A stretch of 64,000 nucleotides of DNA, from positions 476,501 through 540,500 of the forward strand of contig PPXM03000005.1 of assembly GCA_003707065.3 (NCBI GenBank), given 5' to 3'. The translations under genes were made by a program, and so were the position numbers. This stretch comes from Trigonopsis variabilis. Lineage: Eukaryota; Ascomycota; Trigonopsidomycetes; Trigonopsidales; Trigonopsidaceae. Positions within the stretch are counted from its first letter, which is position 1. Every line of letters begins with the position of its first letter. Under the pieces are notes generated by a model. The model ran no database searches, was not told the DNA's origin, and saw nothing but the letters and a program-made list of their open reading frames with translations. Positions 54,568-64,000 of this stretch are shown here, piece by piece.

Positions 54568-56491
54568 GGTCTTTTCTTGTTTACGTGGCTAGTCGAAAAA
54601 AAGATAAATAGCCACCAACAGGAGCCGGATAAAGTTGCAAGAGAAAAGAAGGAGGGAGGAACGGAGAGGGGGAAGGTGGTGGTAAGTAAAGAGCGAGACA
54701 GAAGGAGGTAACAGTGGGGCGGCAATGTGGGGCGGAAAAGGGTCTAGGGTCACAAAGGGATTACTTGACTTGTGATTAGCGCCGATACAGCCACGCTCTA
54801 AGCCAAAAGTGATGCAACCAATCCTGCATCTTGGTCGAGCCAGGCAGAGAGACAAGGGACTGGCCGCTAGAAAGATGCAAAAAATAGCCATGTGTTGCCC
54901 TAACTAAACAGCGCAACCAAGTATAATATGTACACTAAGAATCACCCTGATCACATGGAACTAGTACTGCTAATTACTCTACATGACGTCGAGTTGGCGT
55001 CGAATGTGCCTTGTACCTGAGACACGGTACCTGACCTTGGTGTACCTGAACTCACTGGCAACGACGGCGAGTAGTCTAGACTTGGACCAACAAAGACCCG
55101 GTGCCAAAAATGATCTCGCAGCGCCGAGTGTGAAAATCCCAACCCCGACAGGGCGATGAGCTTTAATATAACAGGGGGCCAGCCCTGGTAGTCTTTGGAG
55201 GTCTGGCTGGGATGAAAGATTAGGGCGGGTGTTTCGGAAACGTGCCTGATAGAGCCCAACGGTAAGAAAGCGTGGTACGATGCTAGATCGAGTTGCGAGA
55301 TTTTTGGAAAACTCGAGATAACGGATATTCTAATACATCTTGCAAGGGAATAATTTTGTCCATTGTCAAACAAGAAAATCAGGTCATGAGCAATATTCTC
55401 CCCGTGTATCAGATAGGAGGGACAACGGCAACCAATGTGGTTGGTCAAACCGGTCTAGACAGACTTTTGGACCCCCCAGTGATGGAAGGCTCAGGGGTTT
55501 CGAGGGCTTTGATGTGCAAGAAACCCAATGGCAGAGGGGCGGCGGGTTCATTAAATGACAAGAACTGAAATAGTGGATGCTTGTTATACGTTCTACTGAA
55601 AAACGTTGGTCTGTAGTCATGTAAGGAGTCAGCGCTGCGATTGCGTATAGGTAGTTTATGATTTTGGTCCATTGAAACAAGGCCAGCCTTCTGAAACAGT
55701 CCAGTGCAAAGGTAAACGTGGTTGAGTGAGACTTGAAACGACATGAGCCTGACACGTTTGACGTTTCCAACATCGCCCAGCCGAATACTTTAACATCCCA
55801 GCGACTCGCCAGCAAGATGCCTATGTGATCTGTACTGATGATATTGTAAGCTTGATCGTCATGCCCTTAGGCCTTCTCCTTTGTCTAATGAGTAGTCAGC
55901 TCACTTTGATCAATGACCTCAAGGGCCGCCCATTTCCCAAAGTTGACTTTTTGACCCTTGATCATCATTTTTTGGCTTTGATCCTCATCGGTAACCTTCT
56001 TTGGCTAGATTTGTCGGTCTTGTAGAAGCTTTCCTGGTCTCTCTAGGAGATAGTTTAGTTTAGTGCTCCTTCGTTGGGTCTAGATTTCATCACATGCTCA
56101 TCCCCATTCTTTTAGGTCATCAACGTCATCGCGGCTCCTACGAAGAACAACGGGCCTGGCATCTCTCGGGCGATGACATGCGCACGCTACAGAAGCAATG
56201 AATACATCACATCTCTCGCTAGCATCGCCTCGACGACTCGCACTTGCCTTGACTTTGACTGATTTCCATACGCTGGCATTTACGCCTTAGTTTAGCTACA
56301 CACCCCTGTCTTGTTGCTCCACTGAAAACCAACCGTCGCGAAAAAACCTGCTGATGTAATTTGTAAATCACTTGTCTAGATGACAAGGTAGAGAGATGAT
56401 AGCAGATTCCACCGCTACCGTTGAAATCGCTACACGTCTCTTGAGATCCGTCACTGTAAAGTTCTCTCCACGCCTGCTCGATCTTTAACCC
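54568..56491. other. Long upstream region between zinc-finger gene and CUE gene
   Basis: About 1.9 kb between divergent genes, the longest gene-free stretch here. Frames of 165 codons (54951-55448) and 143 codons (55384-55815) on the minus strand overlap each other, show no motif and have mixed composition, so they are not called. Just upstream of the zinc-finger start is a purine-rich tract on the plus strand (54640-54720), i.e. CT-rich in the transcribed sense. Long leaders and promoters are common for fungal regulators. Confidence 0.4.
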
Positions 56492-58258
56492 ATGACGGTT
56501 CATCTCCCCCAGTTTCCATCTCATAATATCGTTTCAAAACTATCCCAAGATCAATGGTCGCACTGCATCGACGTGTACATAACCGCTCTGTCCTGTACCA
56601 GCTCGACCGAGCCCTCTTTTCATCCGTTTGTTTTGTCATTCCTCAAATCAGTGCCTACTTTAAATCGACCAAACTCTAAGCTGACAATCTTGTCTTCTCA
56701 TGTGTTTGAGTTAGTCTATCCTCTTCTCTTGCAGCCGCCGTCGAGGATCTGGAGTGCGCCTGAGCTGGTGTGGCTCTTGATTGTTAATTACTGGAGATTA
56801 CGGCCGTCGAGTTGCGCAAAATTAATAAAATCGACTATATCGAATGATCCCAAGCGATTTAAATCGTTTTGGATCGACCGGATAGCCGGCTACTCGCCTT
56901 CATCAGGAGTGTCCAACTTGTATCTTGAAGCATTGTCGTTTGTCTTACTCACGGATTCGTCAGATCTCGCTCGCCTCTTATGCTCCTCAGATGTCTTTCA
57001 AAATATTTATCCCCGTCTATTTAACCAGCTTTACGATGCCTCAGAGTCAGATACCCCTCTTGGAAGCGCAAAGAGTGACTTGATACTTCTGTCAGCTTAT
57101 TGCTCTATCCTTATATACACAAAGAAATACAACGACGACGCATCTAGTCGACATCTGGTTCAGGTCCTCTCGCCATTGATCTCTGTTCCCAAGTCATCCT
57201 CAAAATCCCGTTTCCTGCATCACCTCATCCTCGATACCCCCCTAGTCACACACCTCGAGACACAAGCGGATGCTTACTCCGGCTTGGCTGTGTCACTGTC
57301 GACTGCATCTTTGCGTCTTGGCTCCCTTCCTAGACGTCCAGCGCCGTCGCAGGCAGAAACGCCTGCGGGTGATGCTACAGAAGGAATCCTGGTCGACCAG
57401 GTATTAGAACTGTTCCCAGATCTGACTGAACAAGTCGTCGGTAAGCTTCTACAGGCATACGACAACGACATCGAACGAGTTACGGCCTTTATTATCGACA
57501 ACCCAGACTCTCCTCTTCTTAAACCAGACCAGATCGTTCCCCAGTCCTCTAAACCGCCTCCAATGGTTCACCGCGGAAAGAAAGTATCCTCCAAGCCTCA
57601 ATCATTTACCCGAATTATCACATCCGCTGGAAAGGTCGACAAAGAAAAGGTTCTGGACTCGCTGGCGTTGCTGTATGACTCAGACGAAGATGAACCTGAT
57701 GATTCCTACTCTGAAGCCGAGACAGCTCTACCTCCAGGTGTCGACCCTGCCGATCAAGACTTGGAGGAGCGATCGATCGAGGACATTCAGCATCCTAGCA
57801 GGGGGCCAACTTTGGAACAGATTCTGTTTACAGCTTATGCTAAAGATAAGACTATCTTTGACCGTGCTCAACGGCGTTCACCGGCCCGGATAAAGCTGCA
57901 GACCGAGCTGGAGAAAGAGTGCAAGGTAAAGTGGTCCAACGAGCAAATTGAAGGATGGGCAAGCATGCTCCAGAAGGATTCTCGACGCCTAAAACGGATG
58001 GAAGATGAGATGATGCTCTTGACCGGGAGATCGAGCGGGCTGTTTAGCTCAAGACCTGGCCAAGGCCCTTCCTCCTCTTCGACTGACGATCAGAACCGGT
58101 CTGGCGAGGGGACGAGTGATGGACAGCGACAGGCCGGCAAGTCTGGTCAAAACCCTAAACGACAACATGCCCGGAAAGAAGCAAACAAGGCGCGTGTGGG
58201 CAATCACAACCGCAAGAATCAGCGAGATCGAAAAGTATCCAAGGCTGAGTATGCATAG
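56492..58258 (+). CDS. CUE3: CUE-domain protein, Cue3/ASCC2-like
   Basis: Single exon, 588 residues. A helical N-terminal region (about 1-280) precedes a CUE ubiquitin-binding domain (about 300-340; QVLELFPDLTEQVVGKLLQA, with the FP and LL pair), an acidic linker (DSDEDEPDDSYSEAE), and a C-terminal basic/Asn/Gln tail (NPKRQHARKEANKARVGNHN). This order matches ASCC2 and yeast Cue3/Rqt3, a subunit of the RQC-trigger complex that splits collided ribosomes by recognising K63-linked ubiquitin on uS10. The N-terminal domain would bind the Slh1/ASCC3 helicase. It converges on ECO1 with only 41 bp between stops, so transcripts probably overlap. Confidence 0.87.
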   Translation: MTVHLPQFPSHNIVSKLSQDQWSHCIDVYITALSCTSSTEPSFHPFVLSFLKSVPTLNRPNSKLTILSSHVFELVYPLLLQPPSRIWSAPELVWLLIVNYWRLRPSSCAKLIKSTISNDPKRFKSFWIDRIAGYSPSSGVSNLYLEALSFVLLTDSSDLARLLCSSDVFQNIYPRLFNQLYDASESDTPLGSAKSDLILLSAYCSILIYTKKYNDDASSRHLVQVLSPLISVPKSSSKSRFLHHLILDTPLVTHLETQADAYSGLAVSLSTASLRLGSLPRRPAPSQAETPAGDATEGILVDQVLELFPDLTEQVVGKLLQAYDNDIERVTAFIIDNPDSPLLKPDQIVPQSSKPPPMVHRGKKVSSKPQSFTRIITSAGKVDKEKVLDSLALLYDSDEDEPDDSYSEAETALPPGVDPADQDLEERSIEDIQHPSRGPTLEQILFTAYAKDKTIFDRAQRRSPARIKLQTELEKECKVKWSNEQIEGWASMLQKDSRRLKRMEDEMMLLTGRSSGLFSSRPGQGPSSSSTDDQNRSGEGTSDGQRQAGKSGQNPKRQHARKEANKARVGNHNRKNQRDRKVSKAEYA

Positions 58259-58299
58259 GCTTTATTGGATCAAATGTATTATAGCTATTGGTTAACTTG

Positions 58300-59148
58300 T
58301 CATTCCAAGTACACAGATATTGGTGAGTGCCCTATGCGCTTTAGCCATGCCGCTGCATTTGCTGCGACTTTTGTGCTGGGTTGGCTCCACACCATCTCCC
58401 GACGATCGAGAGGAGAGGGAGCAAACTTGCGGCGGACCAATTCCAAGAGAAGCGTAGCTAGACCTTTGCGTCTAAAAGTGTGCGCAGTGAAAAGGCGAGA
58501 GATGCCCACTTTAGCTCTGATCTGAGTGCCAAGTTGATTCCCATCTGTCATTTCATAGGCTTCATCGATACTAGTCACCAAGACACAAGCCACAGCACTG
58601 GCTGGTTTGCCAGTGATGTACAAGTAGGCCGTATAGCGGTGATCTTCACCGAGAACCCACTTTTCTAACCCAGGCGGAGAAGTCGTACCAACCTCAGAGT
58701 CGGCCAACTCGATCATTTCTGAAACTTTGTCTCGATGACTTTTTGGGGAGGCTTGGGTGACCTTGATTAGACAGTCAAGAAGCGCATCTGGAACGCGTTC
58801 TGTAAGATCACCAGGAAAGGAATGTATGGGAACGATTGACAAAAGTCGCGATGGCCATCGTAAGCCTATCGAAGCTCTTGCATGGAGTTTGTCATGCTCT
58901 TTGACGTCCGTTGGACTCGCCCTGACATAAGACATACCGCAGGTAGGACAAGTAAATCGGATCACCTGGCCAAACAGTAAAACATTTTGACTTGATGACG
59001 ATTTCTTCAATTTCAACATTGGAGACAGCGACTTGACTGAGGTGCGCTTCACTAACGAAGAGGACGATGGCCTATCGGAAACAGACAATTTACTGGGATG
59101 CTCCTGTTTCCATTTCACCTGTTTCCTTCGATTGGAGTACGTCTTCAT
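58300..59148 (-). CDS. ECO1: Cohesin acetyltransferase Eco1/ESCO
   Basis: Eco1 acetylates Smc3 during S phase to lock cohesin onto sister chromatids. The start at 59148 gives MKTYSNRRKQVKWKQ, typical of the family; an earlier in-frame ATG at 59301 would add 51 residues. The C2H2-like finger CPTCGMSYVRASPTDVKEHD (about residue 66-90 from this start) precedes the GNAT domain, whose acetyl-CoA loop is RRKGLATLLLELVRRKF and whose ESCO-specific strand is VWSQPSTKVAANAAAW. The PIP-box-like PCNA contact cannot be identified with certainty. The C-terminus ends shortly after the SQP motif, as expected. About 282 residues, similar to yeast Eco1 (281). Confidence 0.93.
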   Translation of the reverse strand: MKTYSNRRKQVKWKQEHPSKLSVSDRPSSSSLVKRTSVKSLSPMLKLKKSSSSQNVLLFGQVIRFTCPTCGMSYVRASPTDVKEHDKLHARASIGLRWPSRLLSIVPIHSFPGDLTERVPDALLDCLIKVTQASPKSHRDKVSEMIELADSEVGTTSPPGLEKWVLGEDHRYTAYLYITGKPASAVACVLVTSIDEAYEMTDGNQLGTQIRAKVGISRLFTAHTFRRKGLATLLLELVRRKFAPSPLDRREMVWSQPSTKVAANAAAWLKRIGHSPISVYLE

Positions 59149-59440
59149 GGTCAATTTCCTGTCGCGTCTGGGAGCATCGAGGTGTAACGGTGGGAAGAAG
59201 CGCGACGGCGGATTCGAATACTTGGTCCACGATGCTCGAGCCAAGTATCTCAGCATCAGATCGGGCCAATACAACTCTTCTAAATGTCTCTCAATAGTCA
59301 TTGAAAAGCTTTAGAGAGCTTACAGTGGTGAGAACGGGAACAAGATGATGGTCAGACCAGTCTACTGGGATTGATAAGCAAGTGTTTATTTAAATACACC
59401 AAAAACCAATGGGAAATGCCGGTAACTTTTCTATTGTCGT

Positions 59441-61273
59441 CTAATCTTTTCGTTTCTCGGTGATGAGTTGCCCCAGAGGTTGGCTTGAAAAGCCAGAGCC
59501 AAGGCTGTAGACCTCCTTTCCTCGAAGTAGCGTCTTTACGACTCGCCCGTGAAGTTTGCGGCCGAGGTAAGGGCTGACTCGGTTCTTGAAGAAGATATGT
59601 TCCTCGTCAAGGTCGAAGCAGATGGATGGGTCAAAGACGCAGACATCTAGATCTTTGCCGATGTCAAACGATCCCTTTTTGTGTAAGAGACCGACTTGTC
59701 GAGCAGTATTGTAGGAAGTCAGGGTGCTTATTTCGGGCAACGTCAAGGCACGAGGAGAAGAGTCAGAGTGACGGCGAGACTTGGCATGGACGGCTTCGGT
59801 CCAGAGAAGAGAAAGCCCAAGACCCAGGGATGAGACTCCTCCCCAGGCCCTAAAGAAATCTCCACTTTCAAATTCTTTCAAGATCGGGGTGCAAGGCGAG
59901 TGATCAGAGACAACGGTGGTCAACGTTCCCTGGTGGAGGGCCTGCCATAACCGAGTATTGTTCTCCCGCGACCTGATAGGAGGACAGCATTTGTACTGGG
60001 TCGATTTATCGGGAATACTCTCGTCTTCCAAGGTCAGATAATGGTAGCATGTCTCGGCCGTGATGTTCAGCTTGTCAGAGTTGAACAACGATAGACTGGA
60101 TGCGGTTCGGGAAGGAAGAGGGGACCCATTCGTTGGAGCGAGCTCCAAGTTTGCTCGAAGTGGGCTGAAGGGATCAGGGGTTCCTCTTGAGGGCGAATCA
60201 AACGGACTCTCGAGGGGAGTCTCGGCTGGAGTGGGAGTCAGGACTTGCTGCTTCAGCGGCGATTGGACTGAAGAAGCTCGAGCAATCATATCCAGGACTT
60301 GCGCGCTAGAAACATGGACAATGTGGAGCCGGAGATCTCGAAGGAGCTCGTTGGGCAGCTGTCTGGCCAATGAAATGATCTCTCTGACGGCGAAAATCTC
60401 AAATGTGTCCGGTCTAGACTTTAAAAACGTCTGGTACGAGTCCAACGGACCTTGGGGAGCCAACGGAGGCTCACCAGCAGTGACCGCGTCACCCACGGAT
60501 TGACTGAGGGGAGGCAGAGTCTCCGCATGGAACATGAGCATTGTAGGTTTTCCAGCCAAGATTCTCATGGCTCGCGACACCTCTGGCGACGATACGGCGG
60601 GAAATTCTTCGACCTAGCGGTTAGTTGTCGTTGTATATGCACTTGACCTACTCCAGAGTCTATAAGAAAACATTTAAATCCACGAACGCCAGCTTCGATC
60701 AGAGGCTCGAGCTCTTCCTAGAACTGTTAGACTTGCTAGATCATCGTTTCAACCACTTACCGCGTTATCGGGCACCACTCCGCCCCAGAAAGCAGTGTCG
60801 ACCCAGCATTGGCCTTGGGCTGCGCGCAGCTTGATTTTGAAATTCTCAACCGTAGTCGTAGGAGGAATAGCATTCAAAGGCATATCGACAACTGTCGTGA
60901 CGCCTCCACTAGCGGCTGCTCGAGTTCCAGTAGCAAAGCCTTCCCACTCGGTCCGGCCTGGCTCGTTGAGATGGACATGGGCGTCGACCAACCCGGGTAG
61001 AACGACGAGGTCCCCATAGTCATGATAGTCTTCTGGGGCGAGTCTGGGATGATCCAGTCTCAGTTTCGGTAGGATTTCATTCACTATCTCGTCGTAGTCC
61101 AAATCGTCCACTTTTCCTATCGTGTCTCGGGCATCCGCGGCTTGGGGATCCTTGGGACCTCTGGTCTCAATATGGACGATCCGACCACTTTCTTTGGCTC
61201 CAATCAACGTGGCTGGCACTAGCCGTCCGAATAATAGCACTTTTCTTCCGCTGACACATACGAGATCTGTCAT
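59441..61273 (-). CDS. DAL1: Allantoinase
   Basis: Three exons, 60761-61273, 60652-60717 and 59441-60613 (introns 43 and 38 nt), give 583 residues. Allantoinase opens the allantoin ring to allantoate in purine catabolism. The metal-binding [29 protein letters not shown], the carboxylated-Lys region [15 protein letters not shown] (across exons 2 and 3), [16 protein letters not shown] and VVSDHSPC are all present. Exon 2 is 22 codons. A Ser/Pro/Thr-rich insert of about 55 residues (from [16 protein letters not shown]) follows the HVSSA block and makes the protein longer than yeast Dal1 (460). Upstream (61283-61373) are three GATA-core sites, in line with GATA-factor control by nitrogen supply, as for the yeast DAL genes. 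Confidence 0.95.
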
Positions 61274-62847
61274 CTTTGCGTTTTATCCTTTTCGCTCCCG
61301 GCTCTGGTTGTCAAGCGCGGTGTCGGACGGGCAAAAATTATTATCCAAAGGGGCCGCCCGGGCTAATCTTATCGTTGTCTTAGCGTTCAGATTTGCTTAC
61401 TCGATATACTTTCTTCCTTACGTCTAACCCCTCTTACTAGTCCATTCTAAGCTCTTTTAGTAGTTCCATTACACAACAATCGATCACTCTTACGCACGGT
61501 CAACGCCGTCCTTTGACCCGTTGCTGGGTGCACCTGTGCTCTTTCTGACGGTGTTCCAGTCTCATGTCTGCGAAACTTGAATAAGGCCAGCGCTGTAGAC
61601 TTTATTATACGTGGTGCTTCTGTCTCGTATGACGGGATCATTCAAGTACGCCCAAGTGTTCTCACGATGGAAATTCCCTAGCCCGGCCATCTCCGGATCC
61701 TCTCTGCAAAACGTCACCTGATCGAGTCTATCATCTAGCTCATAACCACAAAGGACCTTGTTCTCATCCTTTACGTCGTCGGCAATGCGACCTTGTGGCT
61801 GCTGACCAATCGCATCGTTAGCCCTACACACTCTTCTTTGATATCTCGACCCATCACGATCGAGTGATTCTAAATTAAGTCATGCTCTCACGTAACCCCT
61901 CTTCTTGATCAGGGGACCACTTTCCTAGGGCCATGCGCCACTTTTGCTAAATCATTTGGATTTTATCAATTGCATTTCATGGCGAAGGACGCTTTGATAT
62001 TATGCCTAGGCGCTGATAAGAGAATACGAAGAGAAAAGACCTCAAGGTCAGGTGCCTGAGCTTCCATCCTCATATTAAGGTTGATTCCCGGCAGGAGGAC
62101 GATACAGGCCAGAACTGTCGGTCGGATTAGCGACCCAGGCGATAAGGCTGGATGACTCAATCATCTTATCGACGTGCCGTGCGAATCTCTTGCTAGGCTT
62201 GACTCATTTGACGGCTTGCAAATGATACACGGTAACATGACGGTCTGAAGGTGCAGGTTGCAGCGTGCATGCTTTGCAACGATAGGGTCTAACTCGCTGG
62301 CTTCGGGAGACTACGGGATATTCTGCATCTAGTCGAACTCCCGATATTGTCCAGAAATGACGCTCGACGTCTTGGAGTTTTGTCCACAATGGCTCTTGTC
62401 TATTCTAGGAGATCTTTACATGTCAGTCGGAATTGGTGGGTCATTGGTAGATCACGGTAGGAGGAGGATCTTTGCATAGCGACAAAGGCTTGTGCTGTAG
62501 TCTTTCTCCAAGTCGATAGAATAGTGGAAATCGCCTTAAGAAGCTCTACTGTTCACCTGGCTCTCCTCACCAGCGCAGTCCAAGACGCTCGCTACATACG
62601 TATATCGCCTTAGCTGTCAGTAAGCGCCTTATGACCAAGCTATTTTTAATATCAATCAAACTATTTACACCAAGAAAGAATGGATACCTCCTTAGTAGAC
62701 AAAGAGACCAGGGAATCTAGCAACGAACGACTGTACAAAAGACAATGAGTAGCAAAGGAACGACTGAACAAAGACAGAAAAGAAAGTAAAGAAAGATATA
62801 AAGAGCGACGGTTTAAGAGTCAATTCAGTCTGGCTTTGGACCACTGA
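61274..62847. other. Gene-free stretch upstream of allantoinase
   Basis: About 1.6 kb. The right part precedes the 3' end of a membrane protein gene, so most of it has no assigned role beyond the DAL1 promoter. Small frames (the longest 89 codons, 61562-61831) carry no motif. I looked for tRNA-like and spliced coding blocks and found none that hold. Confidence 0.4.
61283..61373. promoter_or_regulatory. Cluster of GATA-type motifs upstream of allantoinase
   Basis: Within 100 bp of the DAL1 start there are TTATCC at 61283-61288 and 61341-61346 and CTTATC at 61368-61373, i.e. GGATAA, GGATAA and GATAAG on the coding strand. GATAA is the core bound by fungal nitrogen regulators (AreA, Nit2, Gln3). 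Short motifs occur by chance, but the match with the gene's function is good. Confidence 0.5.
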
Positions 62848-63357
62848 TTAGCAAGTCCACATGCCATAAGGATCTCGAGTCCGATGGTATCTTCTTTGGT
62901 AGATATCGAGAACTCTCTGCATCCAGCCTGCGTCTAGATCTGTTAGCCGCCTGCGCCTTATTGGATATAACTCACCCATGATGCCTGCGTAAAGAGGCGG
63001 TTTCGTCACCCATGGGTCATCATCATCGGTATCGCTATCAAAGTCACTAGAAGACGAGGTCTCGTAGTAATGGCGATAGTAGTCATCAGTTCGAGGATAT
63101 CTATAGTGCTCAACGGCCTTTTCGTCGTGATTCAAGACACCGCTTTTCTTCACCCATTTGTAGATCCGATAGCCAAGGTACCCGACAACCATGACAATGA
63201 CAGCGACCATGGCATAGTAAAAAAAGATGACTTCGCGGGTCTCGAAGAAGTCCGCCTCAACTTTAGGAGGCGGCGAAACTCGAGCGGTAAATCCCAAGGA
63301 AGGGTAATAAATATAAGTACTATTGTGGGCGGTAAAAAATCTCGGCAAGGCAATCAT
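62848..63357 (-). CDS. Small single-pass membrane protein of unknown function
   Basis: Not recognised. The unspliced frame has 169 codons. Near the N-terminus there is no signal peptide; one transmembrane helix lies at about 46-68 (IFFYYAMVAVIVMVVGYLGY), followed by a basic KWVKK, a Tyr/His-rich stretch (YRYPRTDDYYRHYYETSSSS), an acidic run and a C-terminal basic part ending YGMWTC. Within the frame is a convincing 48-nt intron (62928-62975; GTGAGT donor, GGCTAAC branch, GCAG end), which keeps frame whether removed or retained; splicing gives 153 residues and joins AGIMG to WMQRV. Orientation from the positive-inside rule suggests an outside N-terminus and cytosolic C-terminus. Confidence 0.6.
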   Translation of the reverse strand: MIALPRFFTAHNSTYIYYPSLGFTARVSPPPKVEADFFETREVIFFYYAMVAVIVMVVGYLGYRIYKWVKKSGVLNHDEKAVEHYRYPRTDDYYRHYYETSSSSDFDSDTDDDDPWVTKPPLYAGIMGELYPIRRRRLTDLDAGWMQRVLDIYQRRYHRTRDPYGMWTC

Positions 63358-63787
63358 TGTAATAACTGGGTAAGCTGATAAGAATAACTGATATATATAT
63401 CAAAGCAGAGCTGTGGTAATGCTGTGCGAAAGTGAAAAGATAAGGTGGTCAAGCTCGTTGCGGCCTTTGAGGACGGCCAACCGCCTTAATGTGAAATTAA
63501 ATTAAGAAGGACCGTTGTCAAGCTCAATAAGGCAGATCGTTGCCAAGGCAGACTCGAAAGTCTCACAAAAAGTCAGAATGAAATACCTTTATAGGCTATG
63601 TACAAATATCTATCAACTACTATCCTAGAGACTTCTCATAGGACCTTATATTTCGCTTCCTTGATCGATGCTCTGCTCAGCGTCGTGTTTTCAGAGCGTT
63701 GCCCTTGTATAAGCGCTATATTGTCGCAGATCATGTAGGAGCGTAAACATGACGCTTGTCAAAATCATACCTTCTTCTATAGCACCT
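63358..63787. other. Upstream region of the membrane-protein gene
   Basis: About 430 bp with the presumed promoter of the small membrane-protein gene and the 3' region of a possible gene entering from the right edge. Nothing else seen. Confidence 0.35.
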
Positions 63788-64000
63788 CTAAGATACAAAT
63801 GAGCTTGTCGACGATTCCTTAGATGCCTGCGATATGTCCGGCACAGCTCCAGGGATGGCGAAAGCCGATGGATCATGATCCGTCCACGAATGGAGAAAAG
63901 ACTCTTCGCTTTCCTTCGTCCACGCAACATGTTTACTCGTCCAACCAAGCACCTTGTCAGGTGGAGGAGGGGCGTCGGTAATTTTGGTAATAAGATAAGC
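63788..64000 (-). CDS. Possible 3' end of a gene cut by the window edge
   Basis: The minus strand is open for 70 codons from the right edge to a TAG at 63788-63790. The translation (ITDAPPPPDKVLGW, then KHVAWTKESEESFLHSW) has an even, protein-like composition and a Ser-rich end, but no motif I recognise. It could equally be chance or part of a spliced gene. Confidence 0.35.
   Translation of the reverse strand, partial: AYLITKITDAPPPPDKVLGWTSKHVAWTKESEESFLHSWTDHDPSAFAIPGAVPDISQASKESSTSSFVS

Noticed and set aside
54951-55448. 165-codon minus-strand frame upstream of the zinc-finger gene
   Set aside because: No motif, odd composition and overlap with another long frame; probably chance.
61562-61831. 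89-codon minus-strand frame upstream of allantoinase
   Set aside because: No recognisable domain and no splice partners found nearby.
1-64000. CRISPR arrays, rRNA genes, insertion sequences, or viral and retroelement fossils
   Set aside because: None seen: no regularly spaced repeats, no rRNA-like stretches, and no reverse transcriptase, integrase or capsid motifs in any frame that I read.

Overview
The window is nuclear DNA from a fungus. It has spliceosomal introns with GT-AG ends and CTAAC/CTGAC-like branch points, orthologues of many yeast housekeeping genes, a tRNA-Gly and a decayed fungal-type (FunK1) kinase. The C-terminal form of the SLA1 protein (about 15 QxTG-type repeats, ending in NPFGF), a cytoplasmic dynein intermediate chain and a METTL3-class methyltransferase point to Dikarya, more likely a basidiomycete. 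I cannot place it further. Introns are mostly tiny (29-56 nt); the exceptions are two in ATP1 (118 and 161 nt) and two in STT3 (332 and 382 nt). I rebuilt exons by hand, and several genes below only appear once short exons are joined.

Layout: 0-5 kb has the end of a dipeptidyl aminopeptidase, COX13, ATP1 and a pseudouridine-5'-phosphate glycosidase. 5.6-7.4 kb is a FunK1 kinase pseudogene. 7.7-18.6 kb has RPB7, SLA1, MPO1, a peroxisomal-type alpha/beta hydrolase, alternative oxidase, a three-exon acylphosphatase and cardiolipin synthase. 18.7-26.8 kb has CUL3, ZIM17, REV1 and an Fpr3/4-type FKBP. 26.9-34.4 kb has an IME4/METTL3-like gene, elongin A, a RED/IK splicing factor, a THOC7-like gene and CDC25. 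35.1-45.8 kb, all on the minus strand, has STT3, AMP deaminase, YOS9, dynein intermediate chain and an AGC kinase. 46.9-52.5 kb has tRNA-Gly, CHL1 and TPS2. 53.4-64 kb has a C2H2 zinc-finger regulator, a CUE3/ASCC2-like gene, ECO1, allantoinase, a one-pass membrane protein and the edge of a last possible gene.

Most genes are unrelated neighbours, as is normal in fungi. Some products are known partners elsewhere: CUL3 and elongin A form a ubiquitin ligase for stalled RNA polymerase II in yeast, CHL1 and ECO1 act together in sister-chromatid cohesion, STT3 and YOS9 make and read ER glycans, and COX13, ATP1, AOX, ZIM17 and CRD1 serve the mitochondrial inner membrane or matrix. I see no biosynthetic cluster and no intact mobile element.

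The observations most worth checking are a 5-nt micro-exon inside the Walker A codons of CHL1, a DPAW in place of DPPW in the METTL3-like enzyme, two oversized introns near the 3' end of STT3, and a DYG in place of DFG in an AGC kinase.
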